Assembly: GCF_029690045.1 (NCBI RefSeq)
Contig: NZ_CP121464.1
Location: 186,001 to 250,000 of the forward strand
Source of the DNA: Janthinobacterium rivuli
GTDB taxonomy: Bacteria; Pseudomonadota; Gammaproteobacteria; Burkholderiales; Burkholderiaceae_D
Direction of reading: 5' to 3'
Length of the DNA: 64,000 bases
This document shows positions 17,295-31,300 of the stretch, piece by piece. The position numbers and the translations under genes are program-made. Within the stretch, counting starts at the first letter, position 1; each line of letters begins with the position of its first letter. Under the pieces are notes generated by a model. It was not told the DNA's origin and did no database searches. It saw nothing but the letters and a program-made list of their open reading frames with translations.

Positions 17295-18533
17295 ATGGCA
17301 CTTAATTACATCTGGTCCGGCTTTTTCCTCGTTGGCTTTCTGGCCGCAGTGCTGCAGTGGCTGTTTCTCGGCGATACCGATATCTTCAAGCGCATCATCG
17401 ACGGCACCTTCGAGACGGCGCGCATGGGCGTGATGGATATCGCCCTGCCGCTGGCCGGCGTGATGACCTTATGGCTCGGCATCATGAACATCGGCGAAAA
17501 GGCGGGCATCGTCGGCTGGCTGGCCAAAGTGATCGCCCCCTTCTTTTCGCGCATCTTTCCGGAAATTCCGAAAGACCACCCGGCCACGGGCCACATGGTG
17601 ATGAATTTCTCGGCCAACCTGCTGGGCCTGGACAATGCGGCCACGCCGTTCGGCTTGAAGGCCATGGAAAGCCTGCAAACCTTGAATCCGAACAAGGAAG
17701 AGGCGACGAATGCGCAAATCATGTTTTTGGTGCTGCACACCTCGGGCCTGACCCTGATTCCGCTGGCCATCATGGCGCAGCGCTCCATCCTCGGCGCGGC
17801 CGATCCGTCCGACATCTTTATCCCCTGCATGATCGCCACCTATGTGGCCACCGTGGTCGGCATCATCACGGTGTCCATCAAGCAACGCATCAACTTGCTC
17901 AACCGTGTCGTGCTGGGCTGGATGGGCGGCATGACGAGCGCCATCGTCGCCATGATCTGGTATTTCACGCAATACCTGACGAAACAGGAAATCGAGCTGG
18001 TTTCCAAGGTGGTCAGCAACCTGGTGTTGATCAGCGTCATCGCCATTTTCATCATCGGCGCGCTGCGCAAGAAAGTGAATGTGTACGACGCCTTCATCGA
18101 GGGCGCGAAAGGCGGCATCCAGACCTCGATTACCGTGATTCCCTACCTGGTCGGCATGCTGGTGGCCATCAGCGTGATCCGCAACGCGGGCGTGTTCAAT
18201 TTCCTGATGAGCGGCATGAACTGGTTCTTTGCCAACCTGGGCATCAATACGGACTTCGTGCCCGCCCTGCCGACGGCCATGATGAAGCCGCTCAGCGGCT
18301 CCGGCTCGAAAGCCATGATGATCGATGCCATGAATACCTACGGCGTCGACTCCTTCGTCGGCCGCCTGGCCTGCGTCTTCCAGGGCTCGGCCGACACCAC
18401 CTTCTATATCGTGGCCCTGTACTTCGGTTCCGTCGGCATCCGCAAGACGCGCTATGCGATCACGGCCGGCCTGATCGCCGATCTGGCTGGCGTAATCACG
18501 GCCGTCTTCGTCGCCTACGTCTTTTTCCACTAA
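17295..18533 (+). CDS. Nucleoside-recognition (Gate) domain membrane protein, SpmA-SpmB-like fusion
   Basis: 412 residues and roughly eight hydrophobic helices. Two Gate-type halves are visible: residues 1-190 with MNFSANLLGLDNAATPFGLKAME, as in spore maturation protein A, and residues 230-412 with TSITVIPYLVGMLVAISVIRNAG and KPLSGSGSKAMMIDAMNTYGVDSF, as in SpmB. In sporulating bacteria these are separate proteins; fused forms are common in non-sporulating proteobacteria and their substrate is unknown. It is followed 8 bp later by dacB with an AGGAG site, so they are co-transcribed. The pairing with a penicillin-binding protein hints at an envelope role. Confidence 0.85.
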   Translation: MALNYIWSGFFLVGFLAAVLQWLFLGDTDIFKRIIDGTFETARMGVMDIALPLAGVMTLWLGIMNIGEKAGIVGWLAKVIAPFFSRIFPEIPKDHPATGHMVMNFSANLLGLDNAATPFGLKAMESLQTLNPNKEEATNAQIMFLVLHTSGLTLIPLAIMAQRSILGAADPSDIFIPCMIATYVATVVGIITVSIKQRINLLNRVVLGWMGGMTSAIVAMIWYFTQYLTKQEIELVSKVVSNLVLISVIAIFIIGALRKKVNVYDAFIEGAKGGIQTSITVIPYLVGMLVAISVIRNAGVFNFLMSGMNWFFANLGINTDFVPALPTAMMKPLSGSGSKAMMIDAMNTYGVDSFVGRLACVFQGSADTTFYIVALYFGSVGIRKTRYAITAGLIADLAGVITAVFVAYVFFH

Positions 18534-18541
18534 GGAGCACC

Positions 18542-20044
18542 ATGTTACGTCCTGTTCTGATGGCTGCGCTGTTGGCCGGTCTTGGCCTGTCGACTGCCCA
18601 CGCGCAATTGCCCGAATCCGTCAGCCTGCTGCTGCGCAGCGCGAATATCCCCGAAGACGCCATGGGCGCCATCGTCTTGCGCGGCAACACCACCGTGCTG
18701 TCGCATGGCGCCGAGCGCAGCATGCAACCGGCCTCCACCATGAAGCTGGTGACGGCGGCCGTGGGCCTGGAGCAATTGGGTCCCATCTTTCGCGGCCGCA
18801 CGGAGTTGCGCACCAGCGCCGACGTCATCAATGGCGTGCTGAAGGGCGACTTGATCCTGCGCGGCGGCGCCGACACGGATTTCAATGCGGACGTGCTGGC
18901 ACACATGCTGCAGACCCTGCGCAACCAGGGCATCGTGAAAATCAAGGGCGATTTGATCCTCGACCGCCAACTGTTCCAGCCGGCCCGGCCCGATATCGGC
19001 GCAGCGCCGTTCGATGAGTCGGCCGAATTCCGCTACAACGTCATCCCCGATGCCTTGTTACTGAACACCAATCTGCTCGATATCAATATGACTTCGACGG
19101 AGCGGCAATTGAGCATCCTGATGCAGCCGCCGCTGGAGAACGTCAGCATCACGAGCGACATGAAGCTCATCAAGGGCAGTTGCGCCAGATGGGAAGACGG
19201 CTGGCGTCCGCCCGAATACCGGCGCGATGCGAGCGGCAAGCTGCAGGTCATCCTGCACGGCACCTTCCCGCAAAATTGCAGCAAGGCCACCAGCATCAAT
19301 GTGCTCGACCGCAATGATTATGCGGACCGCTTGTTCCGTACCACCTGGAAACGCCTGGGCGGCACGATCACGGGCACGGTGCGCGAAGCGCCGGCAACAG
19401 GCTTGCCGCCGACGGCCGAACCGGTCGGCACGCGCATGCTGGCCGACCACGTGGCGCGCGCCTTGCCGGAAGTCTTGCGCGATATTAACAAGACATCCGA
19501 CAACACCCTGGCCCGTACCCTGTTCCTGAGCCTGGGTAGCTTGCAAAGCGATGGCTGGCTGGGCAGCCGCCCCGTGGCCATGGCGGCGCCGGAAGACACG
19601 GCCACGCGCGCGCGGCTAGTCATCCAGGAATGGTTCCAGCGACACCATATCGACACCCAGGGCATGCTGGTCGACAACGGTTCCGGCTTGTCGCGCACAG
19701 GGCGCATTGCGCCTGCGCAGCTGGCAGGCGTCTTGCAGGCAATGCAGCAAAGTCCGTGGGCGCCCGAGTTCCAGTCCAGCCTGCCCATCGTGGCGCTGGA
19801 CGGCACCATGCGCAAGCGCCTGCTGAACACTCCGGCCGCCGCGCGCGCGCGCATCAAGACGGGAACCTTGAAGAATGTGGTCGCCATCGCCGGCTACGTG
19901 CCAGACGCCAACAACCAGCTATGTGTGGTGGTCGCCATGATCAATAGCGACCTGGTGGGTAATGGCAACGGCCGCGCGGCCGTCGATGCGCTGATCGAGT
20001 GGGTGGCCAAAAGTGGCGCAACGCCGGTGGTGGCTGGCCAATAA
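18542..20044 (+). CDS. dacB: D-alanyl-D-alanine carboxypeptidase/endopeptidase (PBP4, DacB)
   Basis: 500 residues with a Sec signal peptide (cleavage near AHA-Q). The three penicillin-binding motifs are Ser65-x-x-Lys68 (ASTMK), Ser319-Asp-Asn321 (TSDNTLA) and Lys437-Thr-Gly439 (RIKTGTL). The large insertion between the first two motifs is typical of peptidase family S13. It removes terminal D-Ala and cleaves D,D-crosslinks in the periplasm. It is co-transcribed with the Gate-domain protein, and ends 15 bp from the convergent CPBP gene. Confidence 0.93.
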   Translation: MLRPVLMAALLAGLGLSTAHAQLPESVSLLLRSANIPEDAMGAIVLRGNTTVLSHGAERSMQPASTMKLVTAAVGLEQLGPIFRGRTELRTSADVINGVLKGDLILRGGADTDFNADVLAHMLQTLRNQGIVKIKGDLILDRQLFQPARPDIGAAPFDESAEFRYNVIPDALLLNTNLLDINMTSTERQLSILMQPPLENVSITSDMKLIKGSCARWEDGWRPPEYRRDASGKLQVILHGTFPQNCSKATSINVLDRNDYADRLFRTTWKRLGGTITGTVREAPATGLPPTAEPVGTRMLADHVARALPEVLRDINKTSDNTLARTLFLSLGSLQSDGWLGSRPVAMAAPEDTATRARLVIQEWFQRHHIDTQGMLVDNGSGLSRTGRIAPAQLAGVLQAMQQSPWAPEFQSSLPIVALDGTMRKRLLNTPAAARARIKTGTLKNVVAIAGYVPDANNQLCVVVAMINSDLVGNGNGRAAVDALIEWVAKSGATPVVAGQ

Positions 20045-20059
20045 AACAGGTGCAGTGGC

Positions 20060-20911
20060 CTAGCGTGGTGCGCTGGCAAAGGCCAGGCGCAGCACATACG
20101 CGGCGACGGCGCTGATCAGCAAGACCGTCACCAGCGACGCTTCCACGCCGAAGGCGCCGCCCGTCAGCATGGTATTGCCCAGCAGTTCGCCACGCAGCAG
20201 CCCATCCGTGGCCGCATGGCCCGACACCGTCGAGGAGAATACTTGGCTGACACAATAATTCCAGCCGACGTGCGTACCGATGCACACCCACAGGCGGCGG
20301 GTCTGTATGTACAGGGCCGCCTGCAGCACGCCATACGCGACAAGCGCGATGATTGCCAGCAGCGAAAAGCCGGCATTGGGCAAATGGGCCAGGGCGAACA
20401 CCAGGGATGAAATCACGATGGCGGCCTTGCTGCCCAGCGCACGTGCAGTCACGCCAAAGAGCACGCCGCGAAACATCATCTCCTCGGCCATGCCGACCAG
20501 CACCAGTTCAGCCAGCGGCAGCAGCAACAAGACGCTCAGGGCATTGACGCCGCCAAGCTGATACACGCCCAGCGCAGCGAGCACAACAAAGGTGAGAACG
20601 ACCAGGCCTGCGCCGAGCAGCAATCCACGTCCCAGTTCACGCGCCATGCCCGGCATTGCCAATTCATCCGGCTGGCGTTTTTCGATGTGGCGAACATAAA
20701 AACGGTAGCCGCACCACACCAGCAGCGCCGCCAGCAATTGCGGCCACAGGATGCGGTAAGGCTTTTCCACCACATGGGAGGCGATGCCCATCACCAGCGG
20801 TACCGCGGCAAAAGTGAGGACCATGCCCAGCACAATCTGCACCAGGGGATAGGCCATCAGGCGAGCCAGGGGGGATTTTTTGCTTGCCATGCTCAGGGTG
20901 TTGTCCATCAT
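20060..20911 (-). CDS. CPBP family intramembrane metalloprotease
   Basis: 283 residues, about eight hydrophobic segments. The CPBP/Abi motifs are present: EE-MMFRG (AEEMMFRGVLFG), the F-x-x-x-H motif (LVFALAHLPNAG), and a third motif with His (IGTHVGWNYCV). Members are related to the CAAX prenyl protease Rce1; in bacteria they act in peptide maturation, self-immunity or unknown processes. It lies 18 bp downstream of the MarR regulator in the same direction and is probably controlled by it. The substrate is unknown. Confidence 0.87.
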   Translation of the reverse strand: MMDNTLSMASKKSPLARLMAYPLVQIVLGMVLTFAAVPLVMGIASHVVEKPYRILWPQLLAALLVWCGYRFYVRHIEKRQPDELAMPGMARELGRGLLLGAGLVVLTFVVLAALGVYQLGGVNALSVLLLLPLAELVLVGMAEEMMFRGVLFGVTARALGSKAAIVISSLVFALAHLPNAGFSLLAIIALVAYGVLQAALYIQTRRLWVCIGTHVGWNYCVSQVFSSTVSGHAATDGLLRGELLGNTMLTGGAFGVEASLVTVLLISAVAAYVLRLAFASAPR

Positions 20912-20929
20912 CGCTTTCCTCGTGGGTTG

Positions 20930-21403
20930 TCAGGGAGTGGCTGCTACTTTCTTGCTTGCATCGCGGATGCGCTCGCCGAATGAACGCTGTTCCAGAATCG
21001 TGATGGCTTGCGCCAGGCATGTGGATAAAGGAAATGCCAGTTCCGCGTCCAGGCTGTCGGCAGCACGCTTGGTCGCCTGCCAGCACATCTGCAGATGGGG
21101 CAGCAGCGCCTCGCCCTGGCTGCTCAGGCGTACCACACGCTGTCGGCCATCTTCGCCACCGGCAGCCACCAGCAGCAAGCCTTCCTTTTTCATCAGTGCC
21201 ACCGTTTGCGTGGCGGCTGGCTGCGTGATGCCTGCCAGCTCGGCCAGCTGGCCGATGGTCGCGCTTTGCCGTTGCGCCAGCACCCGCATCACGGGCGTGT
21301 AGCGCGGCCGGTAATCGAGGCCCGCGTCCGCGTAAGCTTGCTGGACGGCGCCGTCCAGCAGTTCAATCAGGTGGCGTAGTTGTGTTCCGAGTCCTTGTTT
21401 CAT
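20930..21403 (-). CDS. MarR family transcriptional regulator
   Basis: 157 residues from the ATG at 21403. The winged-helix core is TPVMRVLAQRQSATIGQLAELAGITQPAATQTVALMKKEGLLLVAAGGEDGRQRVVRLSSQG. The ORF extends upstream to 21574, but the MarR domain starts only after 21403, and the extension overlaps an AT-rich palindrome. It forms a two-gene unit with the CPBP protease downstream (18-bp gap). Repression relieved by a small ligand is usual for the family; the ligand is unknown. Confidence 0.88.
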   Translation of the reverse strand: MKQGLGTQLRHLIELLDGAVQQAYADAGLDYRPRYTPVMRVLAQRQSATIGQLAELAGITQPAATQTVALMKKEGLLLVAAGGEDGRQRVVRLSSQGEALLPHLQMCWQATKRAADSLDAELAFPLSTCLAQAITILEQRSFGERIRDASKKVAATP

Positions 21404-21419
21404 GTAGCGATAGTAACAG

Positions 21420-21445
21420 TATTTATATAAGCACTTATATAAATA
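21420..21445. promoter_or_regulatory. Palindromic operator before the marR-type gene
   Basis: A 26-bp near-perfect AT-rich palindrome (TATTTATATAAG and CTTATATAAATA arms, asymmetric only at its centre) lies 17 bp upstream of the ATG at 21403. Its length and position fit a MarR dimer site that blocks its own promoter. Confidence 0.6.
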
Positions 21446-21523
21446 ATGAAAGCTGTTGCATTTTATGCACAATAGACATGATGGATGCCTGAAACAGGAG
21501 GGAGTGGCAGGAATTGCCAGACG

Positions 21524-21556
21524 AAAAAAAACCCCACCATTGCTGGCGGGGTTTTT
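21524..21556 (-). terminator. Terminator of rRNA operon copy 1
   Basis: On the minus strand, AAAACCCCGCCA-GCAA-TGGTGGGGTTTT forms a 12-bp stem with one G-U pair and then runs into T residues. It ends the rRNA transcript 18 bp past the 5S gene. Confidence 0.85.
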
Positions 21557-21574
21557 CTCTACTGCGAATAACAA

Positions 21575-21688
21575 GCCTGACGATAACCTACTTTCACACT
21601 GGTTGCAGCACTATCATCGGCGCAAAGTTGTTTCACGGTCCTGTTCGGGATGGGAAGGGGTGGGACCAACTTGCTATGGTCATCAGGC
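21575..21688 (-). rRNA. rrf: 5S ribosomal RNA, copy 1
   Basis: A 114-nt minus-strand sequence whose ends pair (GCCTGATGAC ... GTCAGGC) and which contains the conserved CCCGAAC loop. Identical to copy 2 at 33898-34011. It is last in the operon 16S-Ile-Ala-23S-5S. Confidence 0.95.
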
Positions 21689-21827
21689 ATAACTTGTACT
21701 GGCGTTTGTCTCCAATTGGACGACAAAGCCTGAATCTGGAAGAAGCAAAGATTGGGGTAATGACTGGTAGTATCAACACACACGCAACGTTGTACCGTCT
21801 TATCCTCTGTACCTGCTAAGGTTATAG

Positions 21828-24715
<2,888 letters not shown>

Positions 24716-24872
24716 CTATAACGTTAGCCTCTGCTCACCGAGGTGACCAAAGAGCGCTACAGGGATAAGAAAGTACAACGTTGTTGCTTGTTTGTTGATA
24801 CATACAATCATTACCCATCGATTTGCTTTTTACGGCAAACCGATCAATAAATAATCTTTACTTCTTCCAGAT

Positions 24873-24882
24873 TGTTAAAGAA
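24873..24882 (-). promoter_or_regulatory. boxA-like antitermination site in the 16S-23S spacer, copy 1
   Basis: On the RNA strand TTCTTTAACA matches the boxA core bound by NusB/NusE. It lies between tRNA-Ala and 23S and recurs in the operon leader at 26942-26951. Confidence 0.6.
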
Positions 24883-24957
24883 CATACAGCACTTGGTCTC
24901 GAAAAGACCAAACCTAAATCCCGGCGCACTATCTGCACTGATTTACGTTTGAACTTT

Positions 24958-25033
24958 TGGTGGAGGATGACGGGATCGAACCGACGACCCCCTGCTTGCA
25001 AAGCAGGTGCTCTCCCAGCTGAGCTAATCCCCC
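24958..25033 (-). tRNA. tRNA-Ala (TGC), copy 1
   Basis: A 76-nt cloverleaf with anticodon TGC (CTTTGCAAG loop), T-loop GGTTCGATCC and encoded CCA. Standard position in the 16S-23S spacer. Identical to copy 2. Confidence 0.97.
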
Positions 25034-25059
25034 TATGGGTATTTCCAGACTACAGAAAC

Positions 25060-25136
25060 TGGTAGGGCTGGTTGGACTCGAACCAACGACCCCCGCGTTA
25101 TCAACACGGTGCTCTAACCAGCTGAGCTACAGCCCC
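25060..25136 (-). tRNA. tRNA-Ile (GAT), copy 1
   Basis: A 77-nt cloverleaf with anticodon GAT (TTGATAAC loop), T-loop GGTTCGAGTCC and encoded CCA. First tRNA after 16S in the transcript. Identical to copy 2. Confidence 0.97.
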
Positions 25137-25214
25137 AAATGCTGTTCTTTATATTAACAGCCGATAAGTGTGAACATTTGATGCGTGAATCATTTACATG
25201 ATTCGTGCAAACTC

Positions 25215-26747
<1,533 letters not shown>

Positions 26748-27101
26748 TAATCTCTGTTACTTTGCCCTTTTACAGGCACCATCATTGCTGATGGGTCGCT
26801 CACTCAAAAAACTGACAGGCTACTTCCGAAGAAGTATCCTATTTCATTATTTCTTGTGAACATTTGATATTTTAAGTTTTACGCCAATCCGAAGATTGAC
26901 GCTGCACTTACATCAAATGCCCACACTTATCGACTGTTAATTGTTAAAGAACTGTATTCGGTACTGCTTTCGCGCTATCGACAAAGCGTTGTGTTTGCCA
27001 GCTGCGAAGAAGGAAGAGTATGAAGCATTTCGCTACATCCGTCAACTCCTTCTTTTCCTGCCTTACTCGGCATTTGCATGCATCGTTCAGCGAGGGGGCG
27101 A
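26748..27101 (-). other. Leader region of rRNA operon copy 1
   Basis: About 350 bp between promoter and 16S. It holds boxA (26942-26951), two hairpins with UUCG loops, and a hairpin close to 16S (CCATCA-TTGC-TGATGG at about 26779-26794) that differs from copy 2 with pairing kept. No protein gene. Confidence 0.7.
26942..26951 (-). promoter_or_regulatory. boxA-like site in the leader of rRNA operon copy 1
   Basis: TTCTTTAACA on the RNA strand, about 155 nt after the predicted start. Known role of boxA: binding of the Nus complex so that rRNA transcription resists Rho. Confidence 0.65.
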
Positions 27102-27130
27102 ATTATAGCCCTACGCCGCGATAGCAGCAA
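27102..27130 (-). promoter_or_regulatory. rRNA operon copy 1 promoter
   Basis: On the minus strand TTGCTG (27130-27125), a 17-bp spacer and a perfect TATAAT (27107-27102), then a GC-rich discriminator (TCGCCCCCTCGC). This is the architecture of growth-rate-controlled, ppGpp-sensitive rRNA promoters. The -35 box begins only 20 bp downstream of the jetD stop codon, with no terminator between. Confidence 0.8.
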
Positions 27131-27149
27131 GTCTTTAATCCAAGATTTG

Positions 27150-28349
27150 TTAGTCAAGGTTTTGTATCGCTGTCCTGACCCAGCGAAAACCCAGTCTTTC
27201 CTGCTCCATGCGGAGGCACTCGCCCAAAGCATGTTCGTGCAGTATTTTAAACAGGGCCAGTTCCTCATGCGTCAAGCGGGTCAGATGACCACTGTGGCGT
27301 TTATGCGGCTCTTCACTCCCCCACAACAAGCGGTGCGCTTCCAGGGTCGCGATGTCCATCAGCATGGAGCGTGCTTGCGGCAAGTATGCGCGCAAGCGAT
27401 CCAGTATAGCAAAACCGTGCGTATCGATATCGCCCCAGTAAATTACTTCCTTGTAAGCCAACCAGGGCACATCGCCTAGGCGTTCGACACTATAACCGCC
27501 GCCGAAAATCACCATGCTGTCTTCAACCTCCGGAAATGCCAGGCCATTGATTTCATTCTCGGTAATAAAGACGCGTTTTACATTGACATGCAAGGCAGCG
27601 AACTGCGCTACCGGTACGCTCAGGTCAGACAAACCAGCGATATAATGACGCGGATCGAGCAGGCGAAAACGTATCAATACCGGTTTGCTCAATAATCCAT
27701 AACGCGTTTCAAATTGGCGCGCCCCGACGGCCTGCGCGTCGATCGCCTCGGGCAGCATTAGCTGATCCAGTAATTCCGCCAGCAAGGCCTTGCGCGTTTC
27801 GATGAATTTTCCATCCACCCCAGCGATGTCGAGTTCGCGCAAGTAAAGCTGCGGACGTGGATGCGCCACAAACCATTGCAAAATCAGCACGATGCGCTCC
27901 CATGCGGGCGCGTGCTCGAGCAACTGCATCGGATGGCGCACGATCCAGCCAGCCAAAGCAGGAAAAACCTGCAGCGTCAGCAATTGCTCGAAACGCCGCT
28001 TCTCCGCCATTTTTCCGATCAGCCGCAAGGCGTCGCCCTCTTCCTCCACGATCAAGCCAGCCGGCATGCGATTGCGCCCCAACTGGCGATGATTGATATC
28101 ACGCCATTCGATGGTGTAGCCGTAGCCCTTGTGACTCTTGCTGCCTTCGTCAAGTTGGCGTATCCAGCGCCGCACTTCATCGAATTGCTCGCCCAGGTGC
28201 GCCGAGGCTGGCTGGCGCAGATTGAGGTGCAAAGGAAACAGCGCGCTCTGATTGACATGCGCAGCCAGCAGGCGACCGCTGTCCCACAGGCGCAGTAACT
28301 GTGTACGAATGTCGGCCGGCGTGGTCCAGTTGCTGCTCATGGCACTCAT
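27150..28349 (-). CDS. jetD: Wadjet protein JetD (Toprim nuclease subunit)
   Basis: 399 residues. The N-terminal half matches the DUF3322-type region (EVRRWIRQLDEGSKSHKGYGYTIEWRDINHRQLGRNRMP). The C-terminal half is the DUF2220/Toprim-like domain, with ITENE at 262-266 and the acidic DID motif at 307-309 (YWGDIDTHGFAILDRLR). In characterised type I Wadjet systems JetD is the nuclease subunit that cuts circular plasmid DNA after JetABC has extruded it. The start overlaps the jetC stop by 4 nt (ATGA). All visible catalytic residues are intact. It ends 20 bp from the promoter of rRNA operon copy 1. Confidence 0.9.
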   Translation of the reverse strand: MSAMSSNWTTPADIRTQLLRLWDSGRLLAAHVNQSALFPLHLNLRQPASAHLGEQFDEVRRWIRQLDEGSKSHKGYGYTIEWRDINHRQLGRNRMPAGLIVEEEGDALRLIGKMAEKRRFEQLLTLQVFPALAGWIVRHPMQLLEHAPAWERIVLILQWFVAHPRPQLYLRELDIAGVDGKFIETRKALLAELLDQLMLPEAIDAQAVGARQFETRYGLLSKPVLIRFRLLDPRHYIAGLSDLSVPVAQFAALHVNVKRVFITENEINGLAFPEVEDSMVIFGGGYSVERLGDVPWLAYKEVIYWGDIDTHGFAILDRLRAYLPQARSMLMDIATLEAHRLLWGSEEPHKRHSGHLTRLTHEELALFKILHEHALGECLRMEQERLGFRWVRTAIQNLD

Positions 28350-31300
28350 GCGCCGCGAGTCTGGCGCTCGGCCTGGTACTGCTCGATGCTCAGGCAGCGC
28401 AACATCGATTGCCGGCCCTCTTCGCTATGCACGAAGCCAAGGCCGGCAACATAGGGTTCGATGATATGGATTTTTTGCAACGGCGTGACGATCAGCAATT
28501 GCAGATTCATGCGCTTGAACAGTTCCAGCCCATAGCGCGCGGACTCATCCGAGCCGCGGCCGAACGCCTCATCGATCACGACAAAACGGAAGGATCGCGA
28601 ACGCACGACGCCCCACTCCAGGCCGAATTGGTATGCCAGACTGGCGGCCAACACGGTATAGGCCAGCTTTTCCTTCTGACCGCCGGACTTGCCACCTGCA
28701 TCAGTGTAATGTTCATGCTCGCGGTCATCTTCACGCCAGCGCTCGGAGGCCGAAAACACAAACCAGTTGCGCACGTCGGTCACCTTGCGCGTCCAGCGCT
28801 TGTCCACCTCGGCGCTCCCGCTGCGGCCACGGAAGCGCTCGATAATCGTTTTGACCTGCATAAATTTGGCTTCCGTATATTCTTCATCGCTCGATCCCGT
28901 CAGCGCGCCTTCCGTGCAGGCACGCAAGTCGGCCTGGAAATCGCGCAGGTCAGCGTCCAGGTTGGGCTCGGCCTCCAGCGCGATATAGCGGTTGGGGTTG
29001 TAATCGATATCGTGCAGCGAGCGGTTGATGATATCGATACGTTCGCGTATGGTTTCACGTTCGCGCTTGAGCTGTGATTGAAAGCCAGCAATTTCGCGTA
29101 TCGTGTTTTCATTGAGCAATTCCTTGAAGCGCTGCGCAAAGCGTGGCAAGTCATCGGCCTGCAGTGCCGCCAGCATCTTGCCAAACTCGCCGGCGGCATT
29201 GATGCTGACATCGACTTCACGCGTATCGAGCGGCCACGCCGTGACGTAATCACTCATGGCGTTGATGATACGATCGCGCAAACCGGCGATTTTCTTGCCG
29301 TCGGCATCGATACGCGCCTGCAAGAAAGTGCGCATGTCTTTTTCACGGTTGTCGCACGACTCCACCGTCAGTTTGTGTTCGCCTAGCGCTTCCCCCTGTA
29401 GCCGCTGCAGCAAGGGAAAATACAGCTCACGCGCGTGCGACGGCGTGGCGTCCAGCAACTGTGCGCAATCGCCCAAGTGACCGCTGGCCTGCTCCTGGCG
29501 TTCGCTGAGTCTGGCGTGCTCGGTGGTGTGGCGGCTAATGTCGTCATCCGTTTTGGCTTGCGCTTGCGTCAACGCCTCAAGCTGACCCTGCAGCTCTTGC
29601 AGCAGATCGGACGCCGCTTCCAGTGCCTCTTTTTCACGCAGTAATTGTTCGATCGCCAGCAGCAAGGGCTTCCAGTCCAGTTCGTCGAAATGCTGGAACA
29701 CCGCCAGTTGCTGCCAGTGACCCAGGCGGTCCTGATGCGTTTTGACATCAATGCCCAGTGCACTGATACGAGCACGATGGGCGGTGATGCGCAATGACAA
29801 ATCACGCGCTTGCTTTTCCAGCGCCGCGATCTTGGCCTGGTTGGTCCAGCCCAGCACATAACGGGTGCGGTCTTGCAACTGATGACGGTCATCCTTTTCA
29901 TGGCGCTCGCCACCCGCCTTGATCTGGCCGTTGTGCGTGATGGCCAATTTTTCACGTTGGAATTGCTGCAGCGATTCACAGCATGCGTAGTCGAAACGCC
30001 GCGCCAGTTCACCGGCGATCCATGGATAAAACGCCGAATCCGGCTTGATGGACAACTTGCACACCAGGGAGTCCGGATGCAGCGGCCGTGCTTCCGGCAC
30101 ATTGACCGCGCGTACCCGAAAATACACCAGGCGCGCTCCAAGATGGCTGCGGTCCACCCATGCCGCCACCGCCGCATAATGGGCTTCCGGCACCAGCAGC
30201 GCCAGGCCGAAATTGTGCAGCAAACGTTCGGCCGCGCCCTCCCACGCGCCCGCATCGTCGCGTACCTGGATCAACTCGCCAACAAAGGGCAGCTCATCAC
30301 CATCGAGATTAAGCGCGCCGCACAGCAAGTCACGCAGTTTCAGCATCTGGCCTGGAATATTCGAGCGGCGCTGGCGCAACGATGCGAGCTCCGCCGATAA
30401 CTCGCCATGGCTGGCGCCCAGTTAGCGCACCATGACACCCGCCTCTGTCAGGGTGTTCTGGCACTCGTCGCGCTGCGCGACGCATTGCGCCTGGCCACTG
30501 TCGATAGCACGCAAATTGGCGCGAAAGCCTTCGTCATCGGCAGCACCAGGCAAGCCCAGCGCTTGCGCCAATTGCTCGTAGAGCGCTGCGCGCCGCGCAC
30601 GCTCATCCTTCAGCGTTTGCCGGCGCGCGATCTCGGCGTCGATCTGCGCCAGGCGATTGCCGCCGTTGGCGGAAATGGCTTCCCGTATTTCATCGCGGCG
30701 CAGGCCTTGTTCGCCGCGCTGCTGTTGCAGCCGCTGCAGGCGCGCGGCGGTTTTTTCCAGTTCCAGCACCAGTTGCTTCAGGCGGCTTTCCAGCAACTCA
30801 CTTTTCAAGGCAGCAAACCACGGCCGCAGCGCTTCGCGGCAGCCGCGCAACTGCTCATCCTGCTGCTGCAAGCTGGCATGGCGTGCGCAATCGGCAGTGA
30901 GCGGCAGCAATTGCTCGATCTGTTGCTTCGCCTTGAGTACAGCTTCGTGCGCGCGATGCAGATCATCGAAATGGGCAATCAGGGCGGCAATCCGCTCTTC
31001 GACGGGAAATGCTTCAAGCATGTGCTCACGCACGAAGTCGGTCAGGTTGCCGACCGATTTCATCGACACCGTTTGGTGAAACAACTCCATCGCCTGTTCA
31101 TTGCCGATGCCGAAGCGGCGGCGGAAATCGGCACCATACGGTGGAAAACTGTCGTATAGGGTTATACCCTTGCTGGCGCGCAGGCGCTTGCGCAGCTGGG
31201 TGATATCGGTACCGAAGCCAGCGAACTGATCCACGATCGACAAGGCGCTGTCCGCCACAACATAAAAACGCTCGGGCTGGCCGCGCGCATCCTTGAGCCA

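Noticed and set aside
30379..30424. Frameshift as the cause of the jetC interruption
   Set aside because: Both sides of the stop are in the same frame, so a substitution and not an indel is required.
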